Shown: positions 47,785 through 60,036 of the stretch, piece after piece
Numbering within the stretch: position 1 is the first letter of the stretch
Layout of the letters: the number at the start of each line of letters is the position of its first letter
DNA from: Amaurobius ferox
Lineage: Eukaryota > Arthropoda > Arachnida > Araneae > Amaurobiidae
Assembly (NCBI GenBank): GCA_951213105.1
Contig: OX578140.1
Span: forward strand, 124,616,965 to 124,680,964
Direction: 5' to 3'
DNA length: 64,000 nucleotides
Made by a program: the position numbers and the translations under genes
The notes under the pieces: model-generated
What the model was told of the DNA's origin: nothing
What the model saw: the letters and a program-made list of their open reading frames with translations, nothing else
Database searches by the model: none

Positions 47785-50025
47785 TATATATAATATATAT
47801 ATATATATATATATGACTAGCGAAGAGACCGTAATCTCTAATTCAAGATGTTGAATTGTCATTTTCATGTTCCTTCGAAAACTGTAATGCTTTGTTATCT
47901 TCACTTGGCCTAATGAGTGAAACATTTTGATATAAACGCAATCAAAGGTATAAAGATAAATGTCACCACACATTTGGGCACCTTTTAATTTTAAATATCT
48001 TTAGGCATGCCATAAATGGTCTATGTTCCATAATAAAAAAAATATAAAATATTTATTTACATTTTGAAGCTTAGGAGCAAACACAGACACAAATGACTTA
48101 ATTCTAACAGGAAGCACATCGGAGTTTAAGGAGGTATTCATTAAAAGCTGCTAATCTTCAATAAATGACTTCTCATAAAAATGAGTAATGAAAGAATGGG
48201 AAAAAGGTAAAGAAATCAAAACACCACAAGTGGCCGTAAGCTTTGCACGGAAATCTGCTCTCTCATTACAAATATTACCAACATGCTCTTATATTCCAAA
48301 CTTATATTCGCCAAATCCTTGTTTAACATCGATTTAATATTTAATAAAAATTTTGATTTTTTACAAGTGAAACTTAGAACCTAAATTTCAAACAATCACT
48401 TGAAATATTTACCTGCTCTTGATATTCAGAACAGGAGCTAAATTCTGCCACCTCTGCTCGAAATATCGAATTATTGTTATTCAATTTAAATCTATAAATA
48501 TGAGTTTAAATATCAATATAAAAAATGCCAATATCAAACACTACATGATTAAAAGTTAGGATTTAAGAAATAATATAAAGCATATAATTGGTATCATCCT
48601 ACAAGATATTTCAGGGGGTTATCATATACTATAAAACATTTGCAAGCATGTTACTGAAAGTTTCAGGGGAACTAGCTGTCCGTAATGGGGAGTAAGGTTC
48701 CTGACAGTTATGATGATTATATATATATACATATTTATATAGATAAAAATTCAAAAGTCACGCTTCGGCAGACGATAATTAGCTGCATAATTTAAAAATG
48801 AAGCTGGAATTTTCATGAACTCCTGTAATTGCGGCTTTTTTTATCAGTTTGCCGAAATTATCAACGAAGTAGCTGAAAAAAAAGCGTTTTATAATGTAGA
48901 AAACCTCTGTCAAATCATCAGCATAAGCTTGTAATTAAAATGAGTACTATTGTTGTGCATTAAAATCTCTTTAAAACATATAATCTAGAAGCTCGGCACA
49001 ATGATGGAACCTTAGGGAGATAGTACTTAGCAATCAATTTTGAAATAAAAATAGTATCCTCAATATACTATACAGAGAGTCGATTCTCTAAATATAAAAA
49101 AATGAAATTTTGAAACATCATAGGAAAATGTAGCTCGATCATAATAACCACCAAATTACTCCAATTTAAATTATCGAACGTCCCCATTTAATATAGATTA
49201 TAATTAACGAGACATGATTAAAACATTTACATTTATTAACAGTTTCGACCAACTTATGCGACGCATCTTCGCAGCTTCTCATCTCTCTAAATCCAAATTG
49301 ATTATAGTGTAAAATCCCATTAGTTTCAACCCAATAAATAAACCTGTTAACGAAAACCCTCTAAATAATATTTCCTAACTATTAAATCTTGTAAATATTT
49401 TCTAATTAATGTTTATTTTTTATAATTTAATATAATAGTCAGGATTTTTAATCAGCTGAATTTTTTGCAGGAGGATGGGCATCCGTAACACTCTCCAGGG
49501 TCCCTATACAAAAGTAGTGTAAGGCCGTCTTTACAATTATGGGGGGAGTTAAACACTGCCCTCAAAAAGGTAAGCAAGGAACAATTCGTAAATTTCTGCA
49601 ACGATGAGATCGACTCTAAATTTCGCAGGAAAGAACCCCGATGATTTTTTTTTAACCGTGCTGGATTCACGGTTTACAAAATTATTTCACAGAACAGATG
49701 CAGCCCGGGAAGCAATTAGACAGCACTGGAAAAGTACACACATATAAAATAAAGTAAATATACTATTTAAAGGTCTTTACAAAATAGCATAGTAGCTGGC
49801 GAAATTATAGGAAACTCTGCACAGTGGATTTTCATGCCGCGCAACAGCAGGTTTAAAGCGTTTCTTCATAAGCAATCAATGTTTTCAGGAGAAAGATCGC
49901 GATTTTTCGTTTACATATTTCTATAAACTGCAATCTCAAACTGTGCAGCTTTCTGGGTTTCATGTTTTAATAGATTTACGTATTGCTATTAATCCAGCAA
50001 AATCATTTTTATATAAAGTATACTT
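47785..50025. other. AT-rich low-copy stretch between mariner and satellite
   Basis: Begins with a short TA tract (to 47815). No gene is supported. 49393-49580 is block X, which is repeated in diverged form at 56217-56400. 49900-50025 contains the pre-satellite sequence CAGCTTTCTGGGTTTCATG and TTTTTATATAAAGTATACTT, related to 55905-55975. In 49520-49640 the plus strand has a 38-codon frame (LWGELNTALKKVSKEQFVNF) with less AT-rich codons; I do not recognise it and it overlaps a minus frame of 72 codons. Confidence 0.45.
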
Positions 50026-53000
50026 TTAAAATATTATTGGTACGTTTCGACAAATAGAGAAAAAATGTATATGTCTTCTAATTTTTCATACACTTTGGGG
50101 ACTAACAACCTCATACTCTTTGGGGACATAAAATAATGCTATCCGTTTTGGCTTTAACTAAGGGTTGCCCAAATGTCTATAGTAAAAATACTGACTCATG
50201 AGCGGTGTGACTATAAATAAAATAAAGTAAGATTTAGATACGAAATGTCAGAATCAGTACCAATATGAAATCCACACAGGAAAGTTATTTAAATTACCAT
50301 ATTTCCCTTTGGTCATTTTAGCAACTATGAAAACAGTGATTTGATACACCCCCTGTAAAACGATATTTTAACACACCAAAGACCTCCGTACATAATATAA
50401 TTGGTTAAAATATTATTGGTACGTTTAGACAAATAGAGAAAAAATGTATGTGTCTTCTAATTTTTCATACACTTTGGGGACTAACAACCTCATACTCTTT
50501 GGGGACATAAAATAATGTTATCCGTTTTGGCTTTAACTAAGGGTTGCCCAAATGTCTATAATAAAGATACTGACTCATGAGCGGTGTGACTATAAATAAA
50601 ATAAAGTAAGATTTAGATACGAAATGTCAGAATCAGTACCAATATGAAATCCACACAGGAAAGTTATTTAAATTACCATATTTCCCTTTGGTCATTTTAG
50701 CAACTATGAAAACAGTGATTTGATACACCCCCTGTAAAACGCTATTTCAACACCCCAAAGACCTCCGTACATAATATAATTGGTAAAAATATTATTGGTA
50801 CGTTTAGACAAATAGAGAAAAAAATGTATGTGTCTTCTAATTTTGCATACACTTTGGGGACTAACAACCTCATACTCTTTGGGGACATAAAATAATGTTA
50901 TCCGTTTTGGCTTTAACTAAGGGTTGCCCAAATGTCTATAGTAAAAATATTGACTCATGAGCGGTGTGACTATAAATAAAATAAAGTAAGATTTAGATAC
51001 GAAATGTCAGAATCAGTACCAATATGAAATCCACACAGGAAAGTTATTTAAATTACCATATTTCCCTTTGGTCATTTTAGCAACTATGAAAACAGTGATT
51101 TGATACACCCCCTGTAAAACGATATTTTAACACACCAAAGACATCCGTACATAATATAATTGGTTAAAATATTATTGGTACGTTTAGACAAATAGAGAAA
51201 AAATGTATGTGTCTTCTAATTTTTCATACACTTTGGGGACTAACAACCTCATACTCTTTGGGGACATAAAATAATGTTATCCGTTTTGGCTTTAACTAAG
51301 GGTTGTCCAAATGTCTATAGTAAAGATACTGACTCATGAGCGGTGTGACTATAAATAAAATAAAGTAAGATTTAGATACGAAATGTCAGAATCAGTACCA
51401 ATATGAAATCCACACAGGAAAGTTATTTAAATTACCATATTTCCCTTTGGTCATTTTAGCAACTATGAAAACAGTGATTTGATACACCCCCTGTAAAACG
51501 ATATTTTAACACACCAAAGACCTCCGTACATAATATAATTGGTTAAAATATTATTGGTACGTTTAGACAAATAGAGAAAAAATGTATGTGTCTTCTAATT
51601 TTTCATACACTTTGGGGACTAACAACCTCATACTCTTTGGGGACATAAAATAATGTTATCCGTTTTGGCTTTAACTAAGGGTTGCCCAAATGTCTATAAT
51701 AAAGATACTGACTCATGAGCGGTGTGACTATAAATAAAATAAAGTAAGATTTAGATACGAAATGTCAGAATCAGTACCAATATGAAATCCACACAGGAAA
51801 GTTATTTAAATTACCATATTTCCCTTTGGTCATTTTAGCAACTATGAAAACAGTGATTTGATACACCCCCTGTAAAACGCTATTTCAACACCCCAAAGAC
51901 CTCCGTACATAATATAATTGGTAAAAATATTATTGGTACGTTTAGACAAATAGAGAAAAAAATGTATGTGTCTTCTAATTTTTCATACACTTTGGGGACT
52001 AACAACCTCATACTCTTTGGGGACATAAAATAATGTTATCCGTTTTGGCTTTAACTAAGGGTTGCCCAAATGTCTATAATAAAGATACTGACTCACGAGC
52101 GGTGTGACTATAAATAAAATAAAGTAAGATTTAGATACGAAATGTCAGAATCAGTACCAATATGAAATCCACACAGGAAAGTTATTTAAATTACCATATT
52201 TCCCTTTGGTCATTTTAGCAACTATGAAAACAGTGATTTGATACACCCCCTGTAAAACGATATTTTAACACACCAAAGACCTCCGTACATAATATAATTG
52301 GTTAAAATATTATTGGTACGTTTAGACAAATAGAGAAAAAATGTATGTGTCTTCTAATTTTTCATACACTTTGGGGACTAACAACCTCATACTCTTTGGG
52401 GACATAAAATAATGTTATCCGTTTTGGCTTTAACTAAGGGTTGCCCAAATGTCTATAATAAAGATACTGACTCATGAGCGGTGTAACTATAAATAAAATA
52501 AAGTAAGATTTAGATACGAAATGTCAGAATCAGTACCAATATGAAATCCACACAGGAAAGTTATTTAAATTACCATATTTCCCTTTGGTCATTTTAGCAA
52601 CTATGAAAACAGTGATTTGATACACCCCCTGTAAAACGCTATTTCAACACCCCAAAGACCTCCGTACATAATATAATTGGTAAAAATATTATTGGTACGT
52701 TTAGACAAATAGAGAAAAAAATGTATGTGTCTTCTAATTTTTCATACACTTTGGGGACTAACAACCTCATACTCTTTGGGGACATAAAATAATGTTATCC
52801 GTTTTGGCTTTAACTAAGGGTAGTCCAAATGTCTATAGTAAAGATACTGACTCATGAGCGGTTTGACTATAAATAAAATAAAGTAAGATTTAGATACGAA
52901 ATGTCAGAATCAGTACCAATATGAAATCCACACAGGAAAGTTATTTAAATTACCATATTTCCCTTTGGTCATTTTAGCAACTATGAAAACAGTGATTTGA

Positions 53001-55330
53001 TACACCCCCTGTAAAACGATATTTTAACACACCAAAGACCTCCGTACATAATATAATTGGTTAAAATATTATTGGTACGTTTAGACAAATAGAGAAAAAA
53101 TGTATGTGTCTTCTAATTTTTCATACACTTTGGGGACTAACAACCTCATACTCTTTGGGGACATAAAATAATGTTATCCGTTTTGGCTTTAACTAAGGGT
53201 TGCCCAAATGTCTATAATAAAGATACTGACTCATGAGCGGTGTGACTATAAATAAAATAAAGTAAGATTTAGATACGAAATGTCAGAATCAGTACCAATA
53301 TGAAATCCACACAGGAAAGTTATTTAAATTACCATATTTCCCTTTGGTCATTTTAGCAACTATGAAAACAGTGATTTGATACACCCCCTGTAAAACGCTA
53401 TTTCAACACCCCAAAGACCTCCGTACATAATATAATTGGTAAAAATATTATTGGTACGTTTAGACAAATAGAGAAAAAAATGTATGTGTCTTCTAATTTT
53501 TCATACACTTTGGGGACTAACAACCTCATACTCTTTGGGGACATAAAATAATGTTATCCGTTTTGGCTTTAACTAAGGGTTGCCCAAATGTCTATAATAA
53601 AGATACTGACTCATGAGCGGTGTGACTATAAATAAAATAAAGTAAGATTTAGATACGAAATGTCAGAATCAGTACCAATATGAAATCCACACAGGAAAGT
53701 TATTTAAATTACCATATTTCCCTTTGGTCATTTTAGCAACTATGAAAACAGTGATTTGATACACCCCCTGTAAAACGCTATTTCAACACCCCAAAGACCT
53801 CCGTACATAATATAATTGGTAAAAATATTATTGGTACGTTTAGACAAATAGAGAAAAAAATGTATGTGTCTTCTAATTTTTCATACACTTTGGGGACTAA
53901 CAACCTCATACTCTTTGGGGACATAAAATAATGTTATCCGTTTTGGCTTTAACTAAGGGTTGCCCAAATGTCTATAGTAAAAATATTGACTCATGAGCGG
54001 TGTGACTATAAATAAAATAAAGTAAGATTTAGATACGAAATGTCAGAATCAGTACCAATATGAAATCCACACAGGAAAGTTATTTAAATTACCATATTTC
54101 CCTTTGGTCATTTTAGCAACTATGAAAACAGTGATTTGATACACCCCCTGTAAAACGCTATTTCAACACCCCAAAGACCTCCGTACATAATATAATTGGT
54201 AAAAATATTATTGGTACGTTTAGACAAATAGAGAAAAAAATGTATGTGTCTTCTAATTTTTCATACACTTTGGGGACTAACAACCTCATACTCTTTGGGG
54301 ACATAAAATAATGTTATCCGTTTTGGCTTTAACTAAGGGTTGCCCAAATGTCTATAGTAAAAATATTGACTCATGAGCGGTGTGACTATAAATAAAATAA
54401 AGTAAGATTTAGATACGAAATGTCAGAATCAGTACCAATATGAAATCCACACAGGAAAGTTATTTAAATTACCATATTTCCCTTTGGTCATTTTAGCAAC
54501 TATGAAAACAGTGATTTGATACACCCCCTGTAAAACGATATTTTAACACCCCAAAGACCTCCGTACATAATATAATTGGTTAAAATATTATTGGTACGTT
54601 TAGACAAATAGAGAAAAAATGTATGTGTCTTCTAATTTTTCATACACTTTGGGGACTAACAACCTCATACTCTTTGGGGACATAAAATAATGTTATCCGT
54701 TTTGGCTTTAACTAAGGGTTGTCCAAATGTCTATAGTAAAGATACTGACTCATGAGCGGTGTGACTATAAATAAAATAAAGTAAGATTTAGATACGAAAT
54801 GTCAGAATCAGTACCAATATGAAATCCACACAGGAAAGTTATTTAAATTACCGTATTTCCCTTTGGTCATTTTAGCAACTATGAAAACAGTGATTTGATA
54901 CACCCCCTGTAAAACGATATTTTAACACACCAAAGACCTCCGTACATAATATAATTGGTTAAAATATTATTGGTACGTTTAGACAAATAGAGAAAAAATG
55001 TATGTGTCTTCTAATTTTTCATACACTTTGGGGACTAACAACCTCATACTCTTTGGGGACATAAAATAATGTTATCCGTTTTGGCTTTAACTAAGGGTTG
55101 CCCAAATGTCTATAATAAAGATACTGACTCATGAGCGGTGTGACTATAAATAAAATAAAGTAAGATTTAGATACGAAATGTCAGAATCAGTACCAATATG
55201 AAATCCACACAGGAAAGTTATTTAAATTTCCATATTTCCCTTTGGTCATTTTAGCAACTATGAAAACAGTGATTTGATACACCCCCTGTACAACGCTATT
55301 TTAACACCCCAAAGACCTCCGTACGTAATA
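50026..55330 (+). repeat. Satellite array: 14 tandem copies of a ~379-bp monomer
   Basis: Using GGTACGTTT as reference point, monomers start at 50039, 50418, 50797, 51177, 51556, 51935, 52315, 52694, 53074, 53453, 53833, 54213, 54593 and 54972. Periods are 379 or 380. Copies differ by only a few bases. Marker variants are GATATTTTAACACAC versus GCTATTTCAACACCCC near the end, and three forms of the TGCCCAAATGTCTATA region. There are no spacers and no conserved reading frame. Monomers hold ACACTTTGGGGACTAACAAC and the near-repeat CTCTTTGGGGACATAAAATA. The last monomer stops at 55330 where unrelated sequence begins. Confidence 0.98.
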
Positions 55331-56400
55331 GGAAAACATTGTCGAGGAAGCTATTTTTTCAATTGTTCTCTAATGTCAGACTCGCTCATACCAGTAGAGC
55401 AATTTTATCGGTCATATCAGTATTCGATCATATCAGTAAAGCAATTTTATTGAAAAAAGCTGAAAACTTTGTAAAAAAATAAGGAGAACAGGATTTTTGC
55501 AACTCACGGTTGGTTAACTCTATGGGTGGTAAAGGCGGTTTATTTTGTAGGAAATATTTTTGATGCAAAAGTACAGTTACAAATTTATTAATAGTTCTTA
55601 AGTTACGTACATTCAAATTCTGTAAAATTATGTATAACAGTTAGCGTTTACTATTGAAGAACAACAACATTTAAAAAAAATTCTGTATTTAAGAATCAAC
55701 TGCTTATAAAAACCAACACGAGAGAAACGAATTTGATCCTTATAACAAGCGGTCACTGTAATTTTGACGCTAGATGACAATCAAAATCTCCAAACGCGAC
55801 ACAGAATCTCTAAATTGGCACCTCTGCAATGTCGATTAATGTATTCAGAACAGGATAGTCCGTGACTTCCTATTTCAATTTGATATGGATTTATTTGACT
55901 CAGCTTTCTGGATTGGCTCATTATCAATCAAACGAAAACAATTTTTATATAAAATATTTTTCTAAAATATTATCGTTGTATATGGACGGTCAATAAATAT
56001 TTTACTTTTAATTTTTCGTAGTCATTTTAGAAGCTGCGGAAATAATGATTTGGAATGAAACCATCATCTTAAAAATATATCTTCGTGTTTTATAGTTATT
56101 TCAAATAAACAACGTTTCAATGTCCCAAAAACACTCCAAATGCAAAAAATGGAAGGTGGTCAAATATGGGCGTCGCCATAAACGCAATTGTGATATGTCC
56201 CAGCTATTCACAATTGAATCTTGTAAATATTTCTGAATAAAGATTTTCTAAATTGGACATAATTGTCAGAATTTTCAATTTGTATAATTTTTTATAGGAA
56301 GCAGGGCATACGTAACCTTTCTTTGGGTTCCACAAATGTTAAGTAAAAAATACCATTTACAATTTTTAAAATAGATATGCACTGCTCTCTAAAGGTTAAA
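55331..56400. repeat. Satellite flank with a diverged monomer relative (Y') and block X'
   Basis: 55905-56150 is a diverged, single, unexpanded relative of the satellite (CAGCTTTCTGG, TTTTTATATAAAATATTTTT, GTCATTTTAGAAGCTGCGGA, then 'aataatgatttgga'). 56217-56400 matches 49393-49580 (AATCTTGTAAATATTT, GGGCATACGTAAC, CACTGCTCTCTAAAGGT). 55331-55900 is unassigned. No gene is visible. Confidence 0.6.
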
Positions 56401-56655
56401 CACGGACAGGATAGTCCAGTGGTAAAAGCACGGGGATTGCACTTGGAGGATCCGAGATCGATTCCCGGCTCTGCCCGAGCTATCCCCGTCTTTATGCGGA
56501 GTATAAATTGTGTTTATGCGGAGCAAGTTAAATATATGGGTCGGTCCCTGTGGATGTCTCCCCGACTGATTTATAGTTTAAATTGGATGTCATTGTCCGG
56601 GTTGTCCAAACAGATACCTTACACCTTCGGGTAGATCAAATAATCTGGGTTGACA
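56401..56655 (+). mobile_element. tRNA-headed SINE sharing its body with the 5S-headed SINE
   Basis: A tRNA-like head (about 56403-56480) carries a Pol III A box, TAGTCCAGTGG (56412-56422), and B box, GATCGATTCC (56456-56465), followed by CCCGGC as in a T-arm. The isoacceptor is not assigned. From TATCCCCGT (56481) the body follows the SINE at 1612-1858: ATGCGGAGTA, GGTCCCTGTGGATG, TCTCCCCGACTG, ACAGATACCTTACACCTTC, AATCTGGGTT. It is more diverged than the 5S copy, and no target duplication is evident. It inserted into or next to block X'. Confidence 0.88.
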
Positions 56656-56663
56656 GAAAGAGA

Positions 56664-56722
56664 AGAAAATCTGATGTGGGCCGCGTATGACTTTTCTTAT
56701 ATAACGCAATGAATTTACTTCT
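56664..56722 (-). mobile_element. A-element right-end fragment
   Basis: On the minus strand: AAATTCATTGCGTTATATAA, GAAAAGTCAT and CCCACATCAGATTTT, the terminal ~55 bp of an A element. The remainder of the element is absent here. It lies immediately beside the tRNA-headed SINE. Confidence 0.75.
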
Positions 56723-57660
56723 TTATAGCTGAAAAAGTGATGAAAAAATCTAGGACATGGTGTATGTAACATTAAATTGTACATTTGGCGCTTTTCCAGA
56801 TGACAACATGTAAAATTATTTCAAATTATCTCATATTTTACGCAACTAAAAATTAACAATTACCAATATTGATATCATCCTCAATAAGAAATATTGTCCA
56901 TATATTTAAATATTTTAATAATAAATTAATCAATTAGGCGTTATTTTCATTAACTTGCGGTCATTTTTGAAATTTTGACTATGTATTCGTCAATGCTGGG
57001 CTAAATGTCGCCAAGTTTACGATATTTAGAAGAGCATTTCTTATATAATAATAGGTATGCCTATCATATGACGGAATTAAAAATTTGCAAAACACTGCAT
57101 CATTTGGCGTCATTTTTATTAATTTGGCGACATTTTTATCAATTTGATAACATTTTTATCAATTTGATAACATCTTTATCAATTTGGCAACAGTTTCGCA
57201 AATTTGGCGACATTTTTATCAATTCGATCACATTTTTATCAATTTTGAAACAATTTCGCCTATTTGGCAACAATTAAAATAAGTCGTCGTCAAGTTGGCG
57301 ATATGCCGCCGAAATTTGTCGCCAGAATTCCGCTAAGCGTTACCGACAGAGAAATAGGTTATTCTTATGTTCTAACGAAAATAATGAATTTTTATCAATT
57401 AGTTGTCATTTTCATATATTTAGCGTCATTCTTATCAATTTGGCTGCATTTCTTATCAATGTGGTGACATTTTCATCAATTTGTTAGGCAATATTCCTCC
57501 AACTTCGTCCCCAAACTTTCTTCAAACATTATGGTCGGAGAAATAGGCTATTCTTATAGCAGATAAACGACTAATGGCGTCCAAATACAAAGCTATTACC
57601 CAAAGTATTTTCTCTTATAGTAGATTCTTATTCTTTCCAAGATATTGGATTTTCATCATT
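56723..57660 (-). repeat. Rearranged A-element 3' region with a 20-bp minisatellite
   Basis: In reverse orientation, the 3' half of an A element is recognisable in pieces (57535-57660: GCAGATAAACGACTAATGGC; 57290-57375: 'gtcgccagaattccgc', 'gaaataggttattcttatg'). Between them, 57098-57280 is a minisatellite of about nine 20-bp units of the type AATTTGGCGACATTTTTATC, an expansion of a motif found once or twice in normal A elements. The open frames of 90 and 67 codons here are repeat-derived. Confidence 0.65.
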
Positions 57661-57669
57661 AGTATTCAG

Positions 57670-57716
57670 TTGCAAAGTGTTTCCTAATCAATGCTTTATG
57701 CATGGTTGATCTTTTT
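57670..57716 (+). mobile_element. C-element right-end fragment
   Basis: CAAAGTGTTTCCTAATCAAT then GCTTTATGCATGGTTGATC and TTTTT is the terminal ~45 bp of a C element. The A element at 57717 begins directly after its T-run, giving a head-to-tail join between two families. Confidence 0.8.
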
Positions 57717-58686
57717 ACTTTCCTTATATACAATAATATATACGGAAAGTATTGTGATGGGGTCGAAAATTCGAATTCGAGTTTTCGACGGGAGATTACG
57801 TTTAAAGCATCCCTGATCACGAAACAAACATTTTTGAAGTGATGTTTGTGTATGTGTGTGTGTGTCTGTGAAACTATGTGTGCTTGTGTGTGTCAGTGAG
57901 TCTGCGGAGACGATAACTGATGAACGAATGGACCGATTCGAACGAAATTTGGCACAAGAATCACAATCTGTAAACACTGGAAGCCTATTGTTTTTATATG
58001 CAATCGAATGTTCAGAATCCCTCTAAATTTTCGAGTGAAATTTTGAAAAAATCGTCAAAAAATCAAAACCTCTAATAAAGTTACGCAAATAGACATTCAT
58101 TATGTAATTTTTCATTAGAAAGCGCTTAACATAAATTTTAGAACGCTAACATGAACCGTTCTCGAGATATAGCACAATTTTCAAAGAATTATCAAAAAGT
58201 CATATAAAATAAAAATAAATATCTCCAATTGAGAAACATGTTCACTTTTCATATGTAATACCATGCGATAAATTTAGTAACATCATTCTCGTGGATCTAG
58301 CTCGTTCCATTCATGAAAAAGATACTTTGAGTAATACTTTTGTATTTGAACGTCAATAGTCATTTATCTGCGGTAAGAATAACTTATTTCTTCGTCCATA
58401 ACGCTTGGCGAGATTTTGGCGACGAATTTGGTGGAATGTCGCCAACTTGGCGACTTTTTAAAATATTGCAAAATTAACGTAAAACTCGCCAAATGGATAG
58501 AAATGACGCTAAATCAATGACGACTCATTGATGATGACGACATGGAACATGACGACTCACTGACGAAAATTCAATATATTGAAAAGAATATAAATAACTA
58601 CTTTAAAAATAATGTATTTTTTTTACTGTAAAAGTAGTAAATTCATTGCATTATATAAGGAAAGTCATCTGCTGCCCACATAAGAT
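57717..58686 (+). mobile_element. A element 4 (Helentron-like)
   Basis: Near full length. Left ACTTTCCTTATATACAAT with hairpin arm TATACGGAAAGT, TG tract (57845-57895), right end ATATAAGGAAAGTCATCTGC then CCCACATAAGATTTTTT. The 3' hairpin is damaged (CATCTG in place of CATGTG). It replaces the C-terminal end of the hAT transposase relic that follows. Confidence 0.85.
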
Positions 58687-59049
58687 TTTTTGTTTAGTTT
58701 TATATTGGTTAACGTTGAGAGACCGAGCCTCACATTTATGACGTCAAAAACTGTAACATTATTTTCAGTTTCCTTGTGCAGCGAGCTGGATATTTAAGGA
58801 ATTTCCCAATTTAGGAAATTTCCCAAGAATTATTTCAGATAATTTCATTTTTAGAGTACGATCCGTTGACAAGGTAATCAATTCTTCTTCTTCTTCTTCT
58901 CGTAGCAAAAATTCACAACGGGATGTATGAACTACAACAGATGTATTTCGTATCCAGTCATTACTTTCTATAGTCAAGGAAGGAAAGTAACTTTCAATCT
59001 TTTCTTCCAAGAGTGTTATGCTATAGCGCAAATAATTTCTACATTTTTT
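58687..59049 (-). pseudogene. hAT transposase relic (ZBED5-like), C-terminal part
   Basis: The minus strand encodes the pattern of the C-terminal half of hAT transposases of the ZBED5/SCAND3-like lineage: LLEEKIESYFPSL, ESNDWIRNTS, EEEEEELITLSTDRTLKMKL, then, after a further frameshift, a CEA..LNV..YKTK segment corresponding to the conserved 'LCEAGFS...IKTKYR' region. It directly continues the N-proximal part at 60037-60743, from which it is separated by an inserted A element. It ends at the A element at 57717-58686. Several stops and shifts; inactive. Confidence 0.8.
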
Positions 59050-59178
59050 ACTTTCCTTATGTACATAATGTATAAGGAAATTATGGTGACGGGGTTGAAA
59101 ATTCGAATTCGAGTTTTCGACGGGAGAGCACATTTCAAACATCCCTGATCACGAATCAAACATTCTTGAGGTGATGTC

Positions 59179-59214
<36 letters not shown>

Positions 59215-59225
59215 TATGTGTGAAA

Positions 59226-59257
<32 letters not shown>

Positions 59258-60036
59258 CAGCGAGTCTGTGGAGACGATAACTGACGAACAAATGGATCGA
59301 TTCGAACGAAATTTGGTACAAAATTCACAATCCGTAAATACTGGAAGCCTATTGTTTTTAAACGTAATCGAATGTTCAGAACCCCCCCCCCCCCTAAATT
59401 ATCGAGTAAAATTTTGAAAAAATCATCAAAAAATCAAAACCTTTAATAAAGTTACGCAAATTGACATTTCTAATGTAATTTTTCCTTAGAAAACGATTGA
59501 CATAAACTTTAGAACGCTAGCATGAACCGTTCTCAGGATATTGGACATTTTTTAAATAAATTTATCAAAAAAATTCCATAAATTAAAAAAATATATTAAC
59601 TGTTGAGAAACATGTTCACTTTTCATATGTCATATCATGCGATAAATTGGGTGACATCATTCTCGTGGATCTAGCTCCTTCCATTCATGAGAAAAGATAC
59701 TTTGAGTAATACTTTTGTATTTGAACGCCAATAATTATTTATCTGCTATAAGAATAACTTATTTCTCTGTCCATAACGCTGAGCGAGATTTTGGTGCCGA
59801 ATTTGGCGGAATGTCGCCATCTTAGCGGCTTTTTTAAATTTTGCCAAATTAGCGGAAATCTCGCCGAAAGGAAAAAACTGACACTATATCAGTGAAAATG
59901 ACAACTAATTGACGAAAATTCAATTTCTTGGAAAGAATATAAATAGCTACTATAAGAAAAACCAATTTTTTTTATTGTGAAAATAGTAAATTCATTGCAT
60001 TATATAAAGAAAGTCATGTGTTGCCCACATCAGATT
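59050..60036 (+). mobile_element. A element 5 (Helentron-like), inserted in the hAT relic
   Basis: Near full length. Left ACTTTCCTTATGTACATAAT, TG tract (59180-59260, two blocks), a run of about 14 C at 59382-59395 unique to this copy, right end TATATAAAGAAAGTCATGTG then TTGCCCACATCAGATTTT. It splits the reverse-strand hAT reading frame within a run of A (T on the plus strand). Confidence 0.87.

Noticed and set aside
50026..55330. CRISPR array or gene-family cluster
   Set aside because: Repeats are contiguous 379-380-bp monomers with no spacers and no shared reading frame; this is a satellite in a eukaryotic genome.
56403..56480. Functional tRNA gene
   Set aside because: A and B boxes are present, but the cloverleaf is imperfect and the sequence continues into the SINE body; no isoacceptor could be assigned.
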